DNA of 64,000 nucleotides from Scilla litardierei (Eukaryota > Streptophyta > Magnoliopsida > Asparagales > Asparagaceae): the NCBI GenBank assembly GCA_030789695.1, contig CM061142.1, forward strand, positions 49,169,987-49,233,986, in the 5' to 3' direction. The notes under the pieces were generated by a model, which was given only the letters and a program-made list of their open reading frames with translations, did no database searches and was not told where the DNA came from. Position 1 is the stretch's first letter; each line of letters begins with the position of its first letter. Shown one piece after another: positions 33,325 through 45,162 of the stretch. The position numbers and the translations under genes are program-made.

Positions 33325-36300
33325 TGCAACGACACGGTCCCCGGGATACCGGATAAGTACAAATCCGTATCAGGTATTCCCGAAGAGGCGAGTGTTACGT
33401 AGAAAGAAAGAAAAGAAGAGAGTAGGAAGAACACTGCAGGTACTACGCACGTGCTGGGAAGTACAAGTAAAACTCCGTCACAGATAAAAACACTGAGAAA
33501 ATAACAAAAGTACAATATTCCATTTTATTGATACATGGATACATCTTATACATACACCAAAATCTTCATATTCACAACTCTAAGTACAAAGGTCCACCCA
33601 AAAAGAAACACCAAAAAGTACAAGTCTCTCATCATACCCCTCACCACCCAATACTACAACTGATCACCAACTCCGAAGCTCCAGCCGCTATCTCCAACCT
33701 CCAACTCACATGACCTGAAAGTCAACGGGGACACGTCAACGCGTGACCCAGTAGAAACTCCTAACACTCTAGCAGAAACCAGTTTTAGAACTAGTATGTC
33801 TATCTAGGGAGGGTAGTCTAACAAGTAAGGTTCATGGTGCGTAAAAGTAATCACATTCCAACATGCGAACCTAGTTATGAGAACGTGCAAAAACATGCAT
33901 ATGAAACCATATTATGAAATGCAGCTATTGAAAGGAAGCGTAAGAACATGTTACCATGGGACAATAGCATTAAAGTACACAAAAATAAGGAGACATGAGA
34001 TAACAACATTTAAAAATTAAAGACAACTACTATAAGTTGTTGATTCACATATTTGAAACCCGTGTATACCGTAGAATGCTAAGGAGGCGGACTTCACCCA
34101 GGGTGGGTTAAAAAGTGGAACCACAACCAGTGACACAAGCACTGGATGGGCCTCTCGTAACTCTCCGACCCGAACGGAACAAGGTATGGGAGTGAGACAA
34201 ACTCGGTTTTTCTATCGGACAAACGGAGCAAACCATCAATTACCGTTATGATGCATCACGAGTACACCAGCGGCCTCTCCAACCCTTTCAACTCGCCCTT
34301 CTGGGAGTGATACAGCGGGTTAGAATTTATATCATATGTCCGCTCATTAACTCCTAAAGTTTACCCGTTTCCCGCAAACCCGTGTCACCCTCCTTTAGGA
34401 GGACTGATACATTCCTCATTCTCACTCTCAGTTTTCAAGATATTACTTCGTTTGTCAACGAATCATCTAGCGGACTTGAATACCTCTTTAACCAACTTTT
34501 AACAATAGCATCATCATCATCATCATCATCATCATCTCAATTAAAGAATTGCATGGAATATCATCACAAACTCATCGTTATGAACATACTAATGTGAAAG
34601 CATAAACAAATTGAACTTAAATATTATTGACATAACGAATATTTCATGAACCATCTGCATAACTACATGTATCAAGAGCATGTCATTGAGAACATGATTA
34701 GCACAAACAAACTTAACTTCGAACAAAACTACACCATGATAAATACTAAGCAAAATTAGCATATGAATCTGTCAAAACCGTTACAGCAGAAAAATATCAC
34801 TTTTAGCCTATCTACAGTCAGAATTGGTGTCTGGTCCCTTCACGAAAGTTATAGATATGGGTGTTTTCCTTTCACTGACCAATTTTCATAAGCTCAGTTG
34901 ACATATGTGATTTATGGTGGATTTTCTCCTAACAGGTATAATTTTAGCATTCTGAACCAGAAACTAAGGGCCTGTTCTTTTGCGCGGAATAGGGGCGGGA
35001 ATAAGAATAATGGCACTGTTCATGCACTATTCACCCTATTCCAAGGTTGTATTCCAAGCGGTTGTTCTTTTGGGCGTGGAATAGAATCCTACGTGGCTAT
35101 TCCAATTTGGTAATGATGAGCACTTTTGTATTCCAAGCTTTTTGCTTGGAATACAATGGAATCCTTAGGAATGGTGGGGCCCACTCTCTCATCTCTCTCT
35201 ATCTCTCCCCTCCAACTCATCCCCTTTCCACTTTTTCATTCCAACTCCACAATCCCAAAAGAACACAAGAATAGAATGTGGACCCCACTTTCTATTCCAA
35301 ACCCCACTTTCCATACTCTATTCCACCCAAAAGAACACAAAACTCCATTTTCTCTCTCCTTGGAATACAAACTTTCCCTTATTCCATTTTTCCTATTCCA
35401 GCAAAAGAACAGGCCCTAAGTTCAGTTCAAGTCCATTTTTCTACAAGTTACAGACAGAATTAAAATCTAAAAAAATTATGAGTTGAATATCTTGAAGGTA
35501 GCTTTCCAACGGAATCAAGATCATAATATTTTATAAAGTGTGCATGGAGTTTTACTCGTTTTACTGAAAGGTGTCAAAACTGTCTAAAAACAGACCGGTT
35601 TTAGAAACTGAGTTTTTACCCTAGCTTTCAGTCCGAATTTTGCAAAACTTGTAAACATGAAAGTTATTAAGGACTACAATATGAATAACATATATATTTT
35701 TCATATTTTTTTTCATCTGCGTTGGGAGATATTCTCAGTTTAACAGAGAATAAAAATACTGGAATTTCAGAACAGTTTTGATTGAAACACCAGTTTGCAT
35801 ATCAAAATTTTTATAAAATCATACGGCTAGAATTTGGAAAAATGATCTATATAAAAGTTGTTCATAACAATGAGATACCCAACATATAAAATTTCCAAAG
35901 CATTCCCATTAGCCAATTAACCCCAGCACTTAGTCAAAGTTTCAGTTTTTCTAGATCAAATTTCAGCATGAAGAACAAAGGTGTTTCATGAAAGTTAATT
36001 CAATTCTCCTTGTCCTAAAACTAAATTCTACCTATGTGAAAGGAATTTCTACCTTGCAAAAGTCCTCCAAAATATTTCTTTGGCCCTTCTTAGTCCTTGA
36101 TGGAGAGCCACATATCCTCCTTCTCCAAGCTCCAATTGATCTCCAAAAAGTAGGGTTTTGGGGCTAATTTGGACTAATTTTAGATGTTGGAATGATGAGG
36201 GGTCATTGGTGGTGGAAGGGGATGAGTAATTGGTGGTGATGGAGGAGGAAGGGGTGGTGCAAGAGGGGAGAAAGGGGAGGATGAATTTTGACCAGAATTT

Positions 36301-36729
36301 TGGGGGGTGAGGGAGAGAAAAATGAGGGTTTTCTTGAATTTTTTTGTATTTTGTTTTCCATGCCTAGTTTTTAGGAATCCCTAAAATCCTCTCCACCATC
36401 CATTTAGTCAAGATTTTTGCCATGTGTTCTTTAATTAACTAACAATATGGCACATAATATGATGTGTTGTCATGGTAAGAAAAATGTGTATTTTGTATTT
36501 TAAGAAATTAAAAATACATGAAGAAATACTTCATACACTCCAAATACATGTATTTCTCCAAATACTCTCATATACTAAATTCAAGTAATGAGTTTAAAAT
36601 ATTTTAACATAAATTCCTACACCAAAATAATTAAAGAAAAATACGGGCATACTCCCCAAAAATCATACGCACTTATCTACGCCCAAAAATACCTACATAT
36701 ATACGTATATAGGGATACGGGGTATTACA
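33325..36729 (-). repeat. 5' LTR of element J (3405 bp including a MITE)
   Basis: It runs from TGCAACGACACGG to GGGTATTACA. It is longer than the left copy because of the 449-bp insertion at 34968-35416 with its 3-bp duplication. A few short indels make up the rest. Confidence 0.92.
34968..35416. mobile_element. Tourist-like (PIF/Harbinger) MITE in the right LTR of J
   Basis: The termini GGGCCTGTTCTTTTG and CAAAAGAACAGGCCC are inverted repeats, and the flanks are TAA on both sides (34965-34967, 35417-35419). The left LTR of J has the empty site AAACTAAGTTCAG, proving insertion with a TAA duplication. TAA duplication and a GGGCCTGTT terminus are characteristic of Tourist elements. Internally, GGAATAGA-type and AAAAGAACA motifs recur in both orientations. 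No transposase is encoded. Confidence 0.93.
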
Positions 36730-36734
36730 ACCAG

Positions 36735-37903
36735 CAATGGAAGCCTAGGGTGGAGATGGTGACCTAGAATCAAGCTTCTAGCTTGAATGGCTCACAATGG
36801 AGAGAACATCTCTTTAGGATTTAGGGCTCAAAAACTTGAGGGAGAGATTCTTTTGAGAAGAGAGAGCTTGGAAATAGAGTTGATTGCTCTTCTCTTTTGA
36901 TCTGAAAATATCTCTAATATATTGCTTAACCCCTTCAAGAAATGAATCAGGATTCTATTTAAAGGGGCAAGGAAAAACGAGTTCAAAAAGATCCCAATGG
37001 CTCTTTTCTGAAGCTGGTTAGTCGGTCAAAGAAGGATGCCCGACCGACTAGATCACAATGTAGTCGGTCGGTCAATGAGCATGGACCGACTAACGAGTTG
37101 ACAGCCAAGATAGAAAAGTTCACGGTCAATATGAACTAGTCGGTCTAAGAAGACTTGCCGACCGACTAGTTAGACAACTAGTCGGTCGGTCAGTGTTCTT
37201 TGACCGACTAAGAGATGAAACACAAAGGCTGGAAGCAAGTTTAACTAGTCGGTCTAAGAACAATGTCTAACCGACTAGTTTCTCAACTAGGCGGTCGACA
37301 TATGTGCTTTGACCGACTAAGTGTAAACAGTGGCTCAGGCTGAAATTGGGAGAAGAAAACTAGTCGGTCCGAGAAGGATTTTTAACCGACTAGATCGTCA
37401 TCTAGTAGGTCTGTGAGCCTTCTTGGACCGACTAACTGTAAACAGTAGATAGCCAATATTGAGCAAGGGCATCTAGTCGGTTCATGAAGGATTACCGACC
37501 GACTAGATCATCATCTAGTCGGTTGGTTCTCCTACTTGAACCAACTAAGATGCACCGGAAGCCGAGGAAAGAAGCGCGAAGCTTCGGAAAAGTTCCTATG
37601 GGCTTCTAAGATAATCCTAGCTCTAAGATATGAGCGAAATGAAGATTATAATGTAAGTCCTACTCAAGGCTTAACATTCTAAGTAAAGAAGCTAGAAGAC
37701 TATAAATAAACCTTGACGATCCGTCTTCATAAGCTTCAATCTTCATTATTGACTTCAATAAAGGTCCTTGAACTTAAACGAAGCTTCAGGCACACGATCA
37801 CGCGTATTGAGAAGTCTTAAGACGTCGCTTGAGATGAACGTATTCTTTTGGCGACGATCTCCATAACTGCGCTCACAAATAGTTAGTACACGATATTTAT
37901 GTT
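36735..37903 (-). repeat. 5' LTR of element C, segment 2 of 3
   Basis: It resumes the left-LTR alignment immediately after the second ACCAG copy and runs to the ATGTT duplicated by element K (37899-37903). It carries the palindromic array (37018-37545) and the 28-bp stretch missing from the left LTR. Confidence 0.93.
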
Positions 37904-38452
37904 TGTAGGATCCTGTCAAAACAATGTTAGGATCGATAAATGAAGTTGAGACTTACGCTTACGTACGCGGCATGGTAGTCTCGGAACTTCGCCCTCGGAT
38001 TCGCCACAACGGTCGATACTTCGTCACGGAGGATCGAAGCAGAGTTTCACCGCCTAAATCTCTAACTAGTAGAGGATTTTCATGGAAGGGAGAAGAAGAA
38101 CATAAGGATGCCTTATGCAAACTTATGGCATGGAAAAAGTGTGAATGAATGCCTTACCCTTGGGTCTTATTTATAGGCTTTAGGGGTGGTTATTGTAGGA
38201 AATAACCAATTATAAGCTTATTAGCCTATATTAACACATTCATTTATCTTCTTCTTTATCCACTTATCAAGTGCCATTTTGCACTTATAAAGTGGCTCTT
38301 CCACTTATCGAGTGGCTTTTTCCACTTATCGAGTGGTCCTTTTCACACGAGAAAAGGTTCCCTTCGTGCACGCCTTCGTGCACGCGACATCTGAGGTCCG
38401 TACACCCTCATACATCCCCTCATGGGTGTATTTATGTCGCCCATATCCAACA
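37904..38452 (-). repeat. 3' LTR of element K (549 bp)
   Basis: It runs from TGTAGGATCCTGTC to ATATCCAACA. It has tandem short repeats CCACTTATCGAGTGG and CTTCGTGCACG near 38270-38390. The adjacent minus-strand purine tract (AGTGGGAGA) is the expected polypurine tract. Confidence 0.93.
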
Positions 38453-39520
38453 TCTCCCACTCACACTTGAGGGGATTGTAAGGAAACTTATTTTCCTCTA
38501 ACTCTTCTGTTTATCATACCGAGAAATAGGCCATGTGACCGTCATGCGCATAGAGTCCGCTGTTGTGCACTTGTTAGAGATACACAACACTCCTCGAGGT
38601 GCAAAGTTGAGTAGATCAACGCATACTTTATCCTAGATTATTTCTTCACATTTCTTATACTTTATATTCAACAATTGAATCCCATCTGGATTGCAATTGG
38701 CTGGCCAGCTTTGAATCTTTAAAGTCCAAATGTGAATGCGAAATTAATCTTCCTCTTCTTGTGATCCTTTCGATCTTGACTTGACTTGCTTTTATAACAT
38801 GCCCCGTCGGACCGAATTAACCATAGTCCATAAGTAACATGCTAAGATAGCAATCACCCAATCAAATCTTAAGGAACCAATTAGAGTCCATAAGGGTAAC
38901 GAGTTAAGACCCATGTGGTCTTTGGGTCTCACATAATAGTAAACTTATTTACTATTCTAACCCAATGGTCAAAAATGCATACGTAGTATGAATACGTATT
39001 ACAACATCGCTCCTTTCCCAGGGAGTGTATGTCTCAATGATGTTGTAAGGATGATGATCAGACACCACAATGTCTGACTTTGAGTCCCTTTTTCTACTCA
39101 GATAATCCTTTGGACTCACATCCCGCATTTAGACAGATAGGATTTCAAAATCCTCTTAGATCTTCTGTAAGCATCCATATGATGCAGATCTTTCATACGA
39201 CCATTTTGTTTAAGTCATGACTCTAAATCATCCGTCTGATGATTTTGACTTTAAACAGGTCTCATCTCTATTCTATCCGTCTGATATAATAAGGCGGTTG
39301 CTCATGTGAGAGAGCCAACCTCAATCTGTCCGACATACTAGAAAGTATAACTGAGATTTCAAAAATGTACACAAACATTTCTCAAGAAATTCATATGCAA
39401 TGTTTGAAAAAGAACTTATTCTTTTATTAAATTTGATAATTTCAGACATGGGAATTTATATTGGTACAACTCAGCTCTTACGCAATCCTTGAGATGATAA
39501 GTGTTTATAAAACACATCTC
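38453..39520 (-). other. 3' untranslated interior of element K
   Basis: About 1 kb between the LTR and the end of pol. No open frame of interest was found. Several TCTGTC/GATTTTGA-like AT-rich stretches occur, and a TCTCCCACTC polypurine complement sits at the LTR edge. Confidence 0.65.
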
Positions 39521-40090
39521 TGGGGATCGCCTTCGTAAGCGGATCCGTTATCATCTCATGCATAGATATGTACCTTATGTCTACCTTCTTGGTCTTATCA
39601 TAGTCTTTTGCAAGTCTGCAGTTCCTTTAAGATACTGCATTATCCTCTTAACCGCTTTCCAGTGTTCTTGCCCTGGGTTGGGTTGGTAACGACTTACCAT
39701 TCCAACGGCAAAACATATGTCCGGTCTTGTACGCATCATAGCGTACATAAGACTACCAACTGCACTGGAATATGGAACTTTTTCCATAATTTCCTTTTCC
39801 TTTTGGTTCTTAGGACATGATTTCAGACATAAATTATCGCTTTTGCTTATAGGAGTATCAATGGACTTGCAGTCCTGCATATTAAATCGTTCTAGAATCT
39901 TCTTTATATAAGTCTCCTGTGAAAGAGAAAGAAGTTTCTTCGAACAATTCCTTGAAATCTGAACTCCAAGGATATATGCGGCTTCTCCCATGTCTTTCAT
40001 CTCAAAAACTGATGAAAGCCAAGCCTTGATATCCATCACAAAGCCCTTGTCATTTCCGGCTATTAAAATGTCATCTACATATAGAGACAT
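39521..40090 (-). pseudogene. Element K RT C-terminus with RNase H largely deleted
   Basis: The frame carries MSLYVDDILIAGND (catalytic YVDD) and the RT connection (EMKDMGEAAYILGVQISRN) through to MQYLKGTADL. It then joins, in a shifted frame, to the KKVDIRYISMHEMITDPLTK block, the normal C-terminal end of Copia pol. The roughly 100 residues between, which hold the RNase H catalytic Asp and Glu, are missing. The deletion junction is at about 39610. Without its own RNase H the copy could not complete cDNA synthesis. Confidence 0.82.
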
Positions 40091-41431
40091 GATAACATAC
40101 TTGCTTTTAATCCTCTTGATATATACTCATTTATCTTCATTAAGCATGGTAAAACCATTTGATAAGACAACTTCTTGAAATCGTATATACCATTGCCTCG
40201 AGGATTGTTTAAGACCATATATGGATTTAAGAAGTTTACAAACCTTATGTTCGTTTCCTTCTTTTACAAAACCTGTTGGTTGTTCCATATAGATCTCCTC
40301 GTCCAATTCTCCATTGAGAAAGGCAGTCTTTACATCCATTTGATGTAATTCGAGGTCTAAGCAAGCTACCATTGCCAGAATCAGGCGAATCAAGGTAAAA
40401 CGCACAACAGGTGAGAAGGTCTCTTCGTTGTCTATCCCTTCCTGTTGCGTAAAACCTTTCGCGACAAGGCGAGCTTTATATCTATCAATAGAGCCATCAG
40501 CCTTATGCTTGATCTTGAGAACCCATTTGTTCCCAATAGCTCTACGTCCTCTGGGTAAGTCAACTAAGTCCCAGACTTGGTTAACTTTCATGGATTCTAA
40601 CTCCTCTTGCATCGCTTCCATCCATTTGTCTTTAGCAGGGCAAGATACGGCCTGTTTGAAAGTAGCAGGCTCGTCATCTTCTTGCAGTAAGGTCATAAAG
40701 GTTTGCGGAAATTCATCCTCATATCTTAGAGGAGCCAACCTTGTACGACTACTACGTCGTATTTGAGATTCTTCAAGTCCTTGTTGACTCGAATTTAGAT
40801 CAATTCTAATATCACTCCCACTTGGAATGTCGTTAGAATTGCTCCCACTTGGATCATTATTCCCGTATGGAATAGGATAATCGTCATTCGTATAATCCAT
40901 TGGTGAAGGTTGAAACGTATTTTCGTTTTCACCAAGAATTCTCCCACTCGAATGAGGTAATCCTTCTTGATCATAAATCTCAAATAGAGATAAGTCCTGA
41001 CTTATCTCGCCCTGTCTTGGAAACTCGTTTTCCAAGAAAGTGACATCCCTCGACTCAAACTCAATTAGCCCACCATTGTCTTCCTGACTAACAAAAACAT
41101 AACCTTTGGAGTTTTCTGCGTATCGTATAAAGATACATTTCCTTCCCCTTGGCCCAAGTTTGCCATACTTATGGGATGAAATATGTGCGTAGGATGCACA
41201 ACCCCAAGGTTTCAAAATGTTTAAGTCAGGAGACCTTTGGTTCCACAACTCATAAGGAGTGGAGCTAACCGAGTTCGAGGGTACGCGGTTTAAAATGAAA
41301 GCGGCCGTCAATAATGCATCACCCCAAAAGGTGATTGGCAAGTTAGCTTGCGCCATCATTGAACGGACCATTTCCATTAAAGTCCTATTTCTCCTTTCTG
41401 CAACACCGTTTTGTTGAGGAGTATAAGGCAT
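40091..41431 (-). pseudogene. Element K integrase C-terminal half and RT N-terminal half
   Basis: It begins in the integrase core at MPYTPQQNGVAERRNRTL (catalytic Glu in the AERRNR block) and continues through YELWNQRSPDLNILKPWGC, an acidic linker, and the RT blocks KWVLKIKHKADGSIDRYKAR, DVKTAFLNGELDEEIYMEQP (catalytic Asp) and LKSIYGLKQSSRQWY. A TGA at about 40127 interrupts the frame a few codons before the YVDD block; reading resumes in the same frame. Together with the flanking pieces this is one decayed polyprotein. Confidence 0.85.
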
Positions 41432-41445
41432 AGTTACCTGATGTA

Positions 41446-43209
41446 CTATGCCTTTTTCATCACAAAGTTCCTTAAAACTTGTTGATTGATATTCACCGTC
41501 CCTATGGTTCGTAAGACCTTAATCTTGCGATCTAATTGATTCTCCACTAAACTCATATAGTTTTTAAAGCAAGCCAATGCTTCACTTTTGTGGGATATTA
41601 AATAGATATGTCCGAATCGGGTGAAATCATCAATAAAAGTGATGAAATAGGACTTCCCGCGTCTTGTCTTGACATTCATCGGACCACATATGTCCGAATG
41701 GATAAGCTGTAATGGAACCTCGGCCTTTGTGCCGGTTCCAAACAGCTTGCGACAAGATTTCCCCACTAGGCAATGTTCGCAGGTCGACATTTCAACCTTT
41801 GAAACATTGGATAGAAGGCCACGTTTGGCAAGTCTATCCATACGCGTTGGTCCAATATGACCAAGCCTTACGTGCCAACAAATCACATCAGACTCATAAG
41901 TCTTAGAATTTGTAATAAGGAAATTTTCATTACACGAGGAATCATACATTGTACTTATTACAATAAATCCTTTAAATACAAACCCAGTACCAATAAAGGA
42001 ATTATTACAAAACAAGTCCACTTTACAATTTTGAAAGAACCAGCTATAACCAAGACCCATCAACACGACCACAGATATAATATTCCTTTGAATATCTGGA
42101 GCGAAGAGGACATCATGAAGTAGGAGAGTGCGGCCGTTGTCCAAGACTAGCTTGCAAGTCCCAACGCCTTTCACTTCAACACGTGTGTTGTTTCCTACAT
42201 AGATCCACTTCGTTCCTTGGGGTATCCGGTGATACTCCACGAAGGACCGTCTGTCCCTTACTATGTGGTCGGTGGCACATGAATCAATTATCCAAAATAG
42301 ATTAGATTCCACAAGAAATATTAAACTAGAAACACATATGTAACTAGTATTACAAGTTACCTCGTCACTTCCACTCGTACACGAACGAGCATAGTGACCG
42401 AGCTTGTTGCACTTGAAGCACTTGATCCTCTTCAAGTCTTTCTTCTTGTGCCATTTCTTGTGCCCACCCTTATGTTTGGGTTTCTTGGTAGACTCAGGTT
42501 GCTTATTACGTTCATTAGTGAACTTTGAACGATCTTTCTGTTTCTTTCTCCCGTGTGAGGAACTAGCAACCATGTGCACTTCTGAACTTGGCTTGGTAGC
42601 CGCAAGCCGCTCTTCCTCTAATTCGAGGTGCTTAGAAACATCGCTGAAAGTCTTGATGCTCTCATTGTGAGTGAGATGCATCTTCATTTGGTCCCACCCA
42701 TTTGGTAGGGAACGTATGACTGCTTGGATTTGTTTCTCATCAGTGAGCACATGACCTGCGTCCTTTAACTCCGAGATAAGATTCGCCATATGTCGCAGAT
42801 GTTTCCCCATGGAATGATCTGGACGTTTCTTATATGAATCGAACCTTATAGTTAAGGCGTGAAGTTTGGACACCGATGTGCCACCAAACTTCTCTTCTAG
42901 CTTGGACCATATGTCCATGGCTAGGTCATGTTCTCGGAAGATGCGCATTATGTCATCAGCCATACTGCTTAATAATGTAATGCGTGCTATCTTGTTCTTC
43001 CGAGACCAATCATCAAAAGCTTCCTTGTCTCGTCTGTGTTGTGCCGTAGTGCCCAACTCGGGTTCAATCATTACGTTCTTTAGAGTTTCGAGCACTTCTT
43101 GCTCCTCTAAAACGTAGTGTATCTTGATGGACCAAAGTTTGTAATTATCGCCGTTGAGTTTTTCACCTCTGTTTAACTCAGCGACGATATTCTTTGAAGC
43201 GGAAGACAT
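41446..43209 (-). pseudogene. Element K gag-protease-integrase (N-terminal part), frameshifted at its end
   Basis: The chosen start is the Met at 43207-43209 (MSSASKNIVAELNRGEKL). A UBN2-type gag domain occupies about residues 15-240, with a basic Lys-rich linker and zinc knuckle CFKCNKLGHYARSC near residue 265. A protease block reads WIIDSCATDHIV, with Cys where Gly is usual in the DSG motif. The pre-integrase block WHVRLGHIGPTRM..CEHC and the integrase first Asp (LIHSDICGPM) follow. The frame shifts at about 41515, at the second catalytic Asp region; the next text (RDGEYQ) is readable in another frame. Confidence 0.88.
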
Positions 43210-43282
43210 TTTACTTTTAAAATGCTGCAAAAGACACAAAACCGAAGGTTTGATCAAAACATTGCATAAAAATTCTTAAAAT

Positions 43283-43792
43283 ATAACTCCCACTTGAAAT
43301 GATAATAGAATATTCCATTTGGATAGTTCTAAAAATTCAAATCCCACTTGGAATTATATTATATTTGATAATTTACTTTCGAAAAATATTGAAGATGTTT
43401 TTCTAGAATCGAAAAGGTCTCTACGATTCCAATCACCATCTAGAACAACCTTCAATATTCCCCCATCACTTATCAAACAATAGTACTCTGATAGTACTAG
43501 CAGCGGAAAAACGAGTTTGAAAACGTATTTTTCAGATATAATTCCCACTTGAAATGATAATAGAATATCCCATATGGATAGTTCTAAAATCAACTCCCAC
43601 TTGGAATGATATTCATAATTTGATAAGTTACTTTCGAAAAATAATGAAGATGTTACTCTAGAATCGGAAAAGTCCCTACGTTTCTAATCACCATCTAGAG
43701 CAACTTTCAATATTTCCCCATCACTTTATCAAATAATCGTACTCTTATAGTACTTCGCAGCGGAAAAGCGTTTTTGAAAACGTATTTTTCAA
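43283..43792. repeat. Tandem duplication of about 257 bp in the K leader
   Basis: Two successive units start with CCCACTTGAAATGATAATAG (about 43289 and 43546) and share nearly all landmarks: GGATAGTTCTAAAA, CTTTCGAAAAATA, CACCATCTAGA.CAAC and GCAGCGGAAAA.CG. They differ by scattered substitutions, so the duplication is older than the insertion or diverges rapidly. Confidence 0.88.
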
Positions 43793-44144
43793 AACGTATG
43801 AAAACGTATTTTTCAAAAATATATTTCAACATAGTACCCTTATGATACTAGTGAAATATTCGGCAATCCCTGGCCATTGCCGGGTTTAAGCCGTTGCCGT
43901 GCCAAGGTCGGATCCCCCTTTTGGGGATTTTTCTGCAAACTATCGTCGCCGGCTCCCGTATGGATCCAGGCATTTTCCCCCTTATTGGAGAATTTTTGCC
44001 GCAGACGACTGCCGTCGGCCCCGTATGGGCTAGGCTTGTAGGGTACCGGGGCCGAAACCATTGTCAAGGCCTCTGGCTAAATTGGTCGACCAATAATCCC
44101 GAATTGGTCGACCAATACCGACCAATTAGTTATTTGGCACCCCC

Positions 44145-44570
44145 TTGGCCAGGGCCTCTGCCCTGGCCGGCCAGGGGCCCTGGCCCCTCGGCCAGGGCCT
44201 CTGCCCTTGCCGAGGCCGGCCAGGGCCTCTGCCCTTGCCGAGGCCGGCCAGGGCCTCTGCCCTTGCCGAGGCCGGCCAGGGCCGGCCCTGGCCTGGCCTT
44301 GGCTTCTGCCAGGCCGGCCATGGCCCAGGCAGAGGCCAGGGCCGACCAGGCCCTGGCCTGAGGCCAGGGCATTGGTCCTGGCCTCTGCCAGGGCCTGCCA
44401 GGTCCTGGCAGAGGCCAGGACGTCGGCCCTGGCCACTGCCAGGGCCGGCCAGGCCTGGCCTTAGCCACGGCCAGGGCCCCTGGCCTGGCCGGGGCCGGGG
44501 CCGGCCGGCCATGGCCCGGCCATGGCCTATTGGCCTAGGCCGGCCTTGGCCCTTTGGCCATGGCCGGTCT
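44145..44570. repeat. GGCC-rich hairpin array in the K leader
   Basis: Three tandem 28-bp units beginning AGGGCCTCTGCCCTTGCC start at 44194, 44222 and 44250. A degenerate extension of GGCCAGGGCC, GGCCGGCC and TTGGCC words runs to about 44570. Nearly every stretch can pair with a neighbour. G+C is far above the surroundings. Confidence 0.88.
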
Positions 44571-45148
44571 CCCCCCTTGCATGGGGTGGCCGCATGCACT
44601 CCTCCCCCTTGACGGGGTGGTCGTGGTGGTTTTCATCGTAGCCAACCCCCTCCGCATGGGAAGGTGGGTGCATTGCCTTCATAGCCCATTTGGCCATGGT
44701 GATCATGCACCAAAAGTCATCTTCTCCGATGTAGATTACTACCATCATCTTCTTCGATGAAGCACCCGTTCGTCGATGAAGCTCCCGTTCGTCGAGAAAG
44801 TAGTTATTCTCTAATGGTCGTGTGCCAAAAATGAAAAATAACACACTTTAAAGTTCGTAAACTACGCACTCCACATGAAGAGAGTTCACATTCCCTATGA
44901 ATGGAGACTCAGCATCCATGAAGAGAGCGAGCTTGACGATATGAACGGTCGGTTCTTCCCATCACGGAGAGTTCCTACTATATCCGTAATGATAGGAGAC
45001 CCTAACATGAAAAGAACAACCGATGCGTTCTCTCCGTCACGAAGCGTTCCTACCATATCCGTAATGGTAGGATACCCATTCGTGAAAACGACAACGCCTC
45101 GTTCATCGGTTCGACGTGGCGGTGGTTTTGACCGGGGCGAACCCGTAT

Positions 45149-45161
45149 GGCTCCGATACCA
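45149..45161 (-). other. Primer binding site of element K (iMet type, one mismatch)
   Basis: The minus strand reads TGGTATCGGAGCC, against the usual TGGTATCAGAGCC. It lies one base inside the LTR edge at 45163. Confidence 0.9.
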
Positions 45162-45162
45162 A

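Larger units (their letters stand above)
27639..36729 (-). mobile_element. Element J: non-coding large retrotransposon derivative (LARD-like)
   Basis: Flanked by the 5-bp duplication ACCAG (27634-27638 and 36730-36734). It has LTRs of about 3 kb that start TGCAACGAC and end GGGTATTACA on the plus strand, and a 2.7-kb interior with no coding domain. Orientation is taken as minus because an AAGGTGGGTAGAA purine tract abuts a TGTAATACCCCG LTR start on that strand, as in Tekay/Del-type Gypsy elements. Large LTRs with a non-coding interior fit the LARD class. Superfamily assignment to Gypsy is inference from the terminal motifs. Confidence 0.85.
43210..45148 (-). other. Long repeat-rich 5' leader of element K
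   Basis: 1.9 kb between primer site and gag, with no coding signal. It contains a tandem duplication (43283-43792), two 14-bp ATTGGTCGACCAAT palindromes (44081-44094, 44103-44116), a GGCC-rich array (44145-44570) and repeated stem-loops (about 44960-45075). Long open frames seen in all six frames across the GC-rich array are artefacts of composition. Confidence 0.75.

Noticed and set aside
35047..35463. Overlapping plus-strand frames of 60-97 codons
   Set aside because: They fall inside the MITE and its flank and consist of its subterminal repeats; no transposase motif.
44077..44612. Long open frames in several reading frames on both strands (up to about 157 codons)
   Set aside because: They come from the GGCC-rich repeat array, which lacks stop codons in any frame; no domain and no codon bias.
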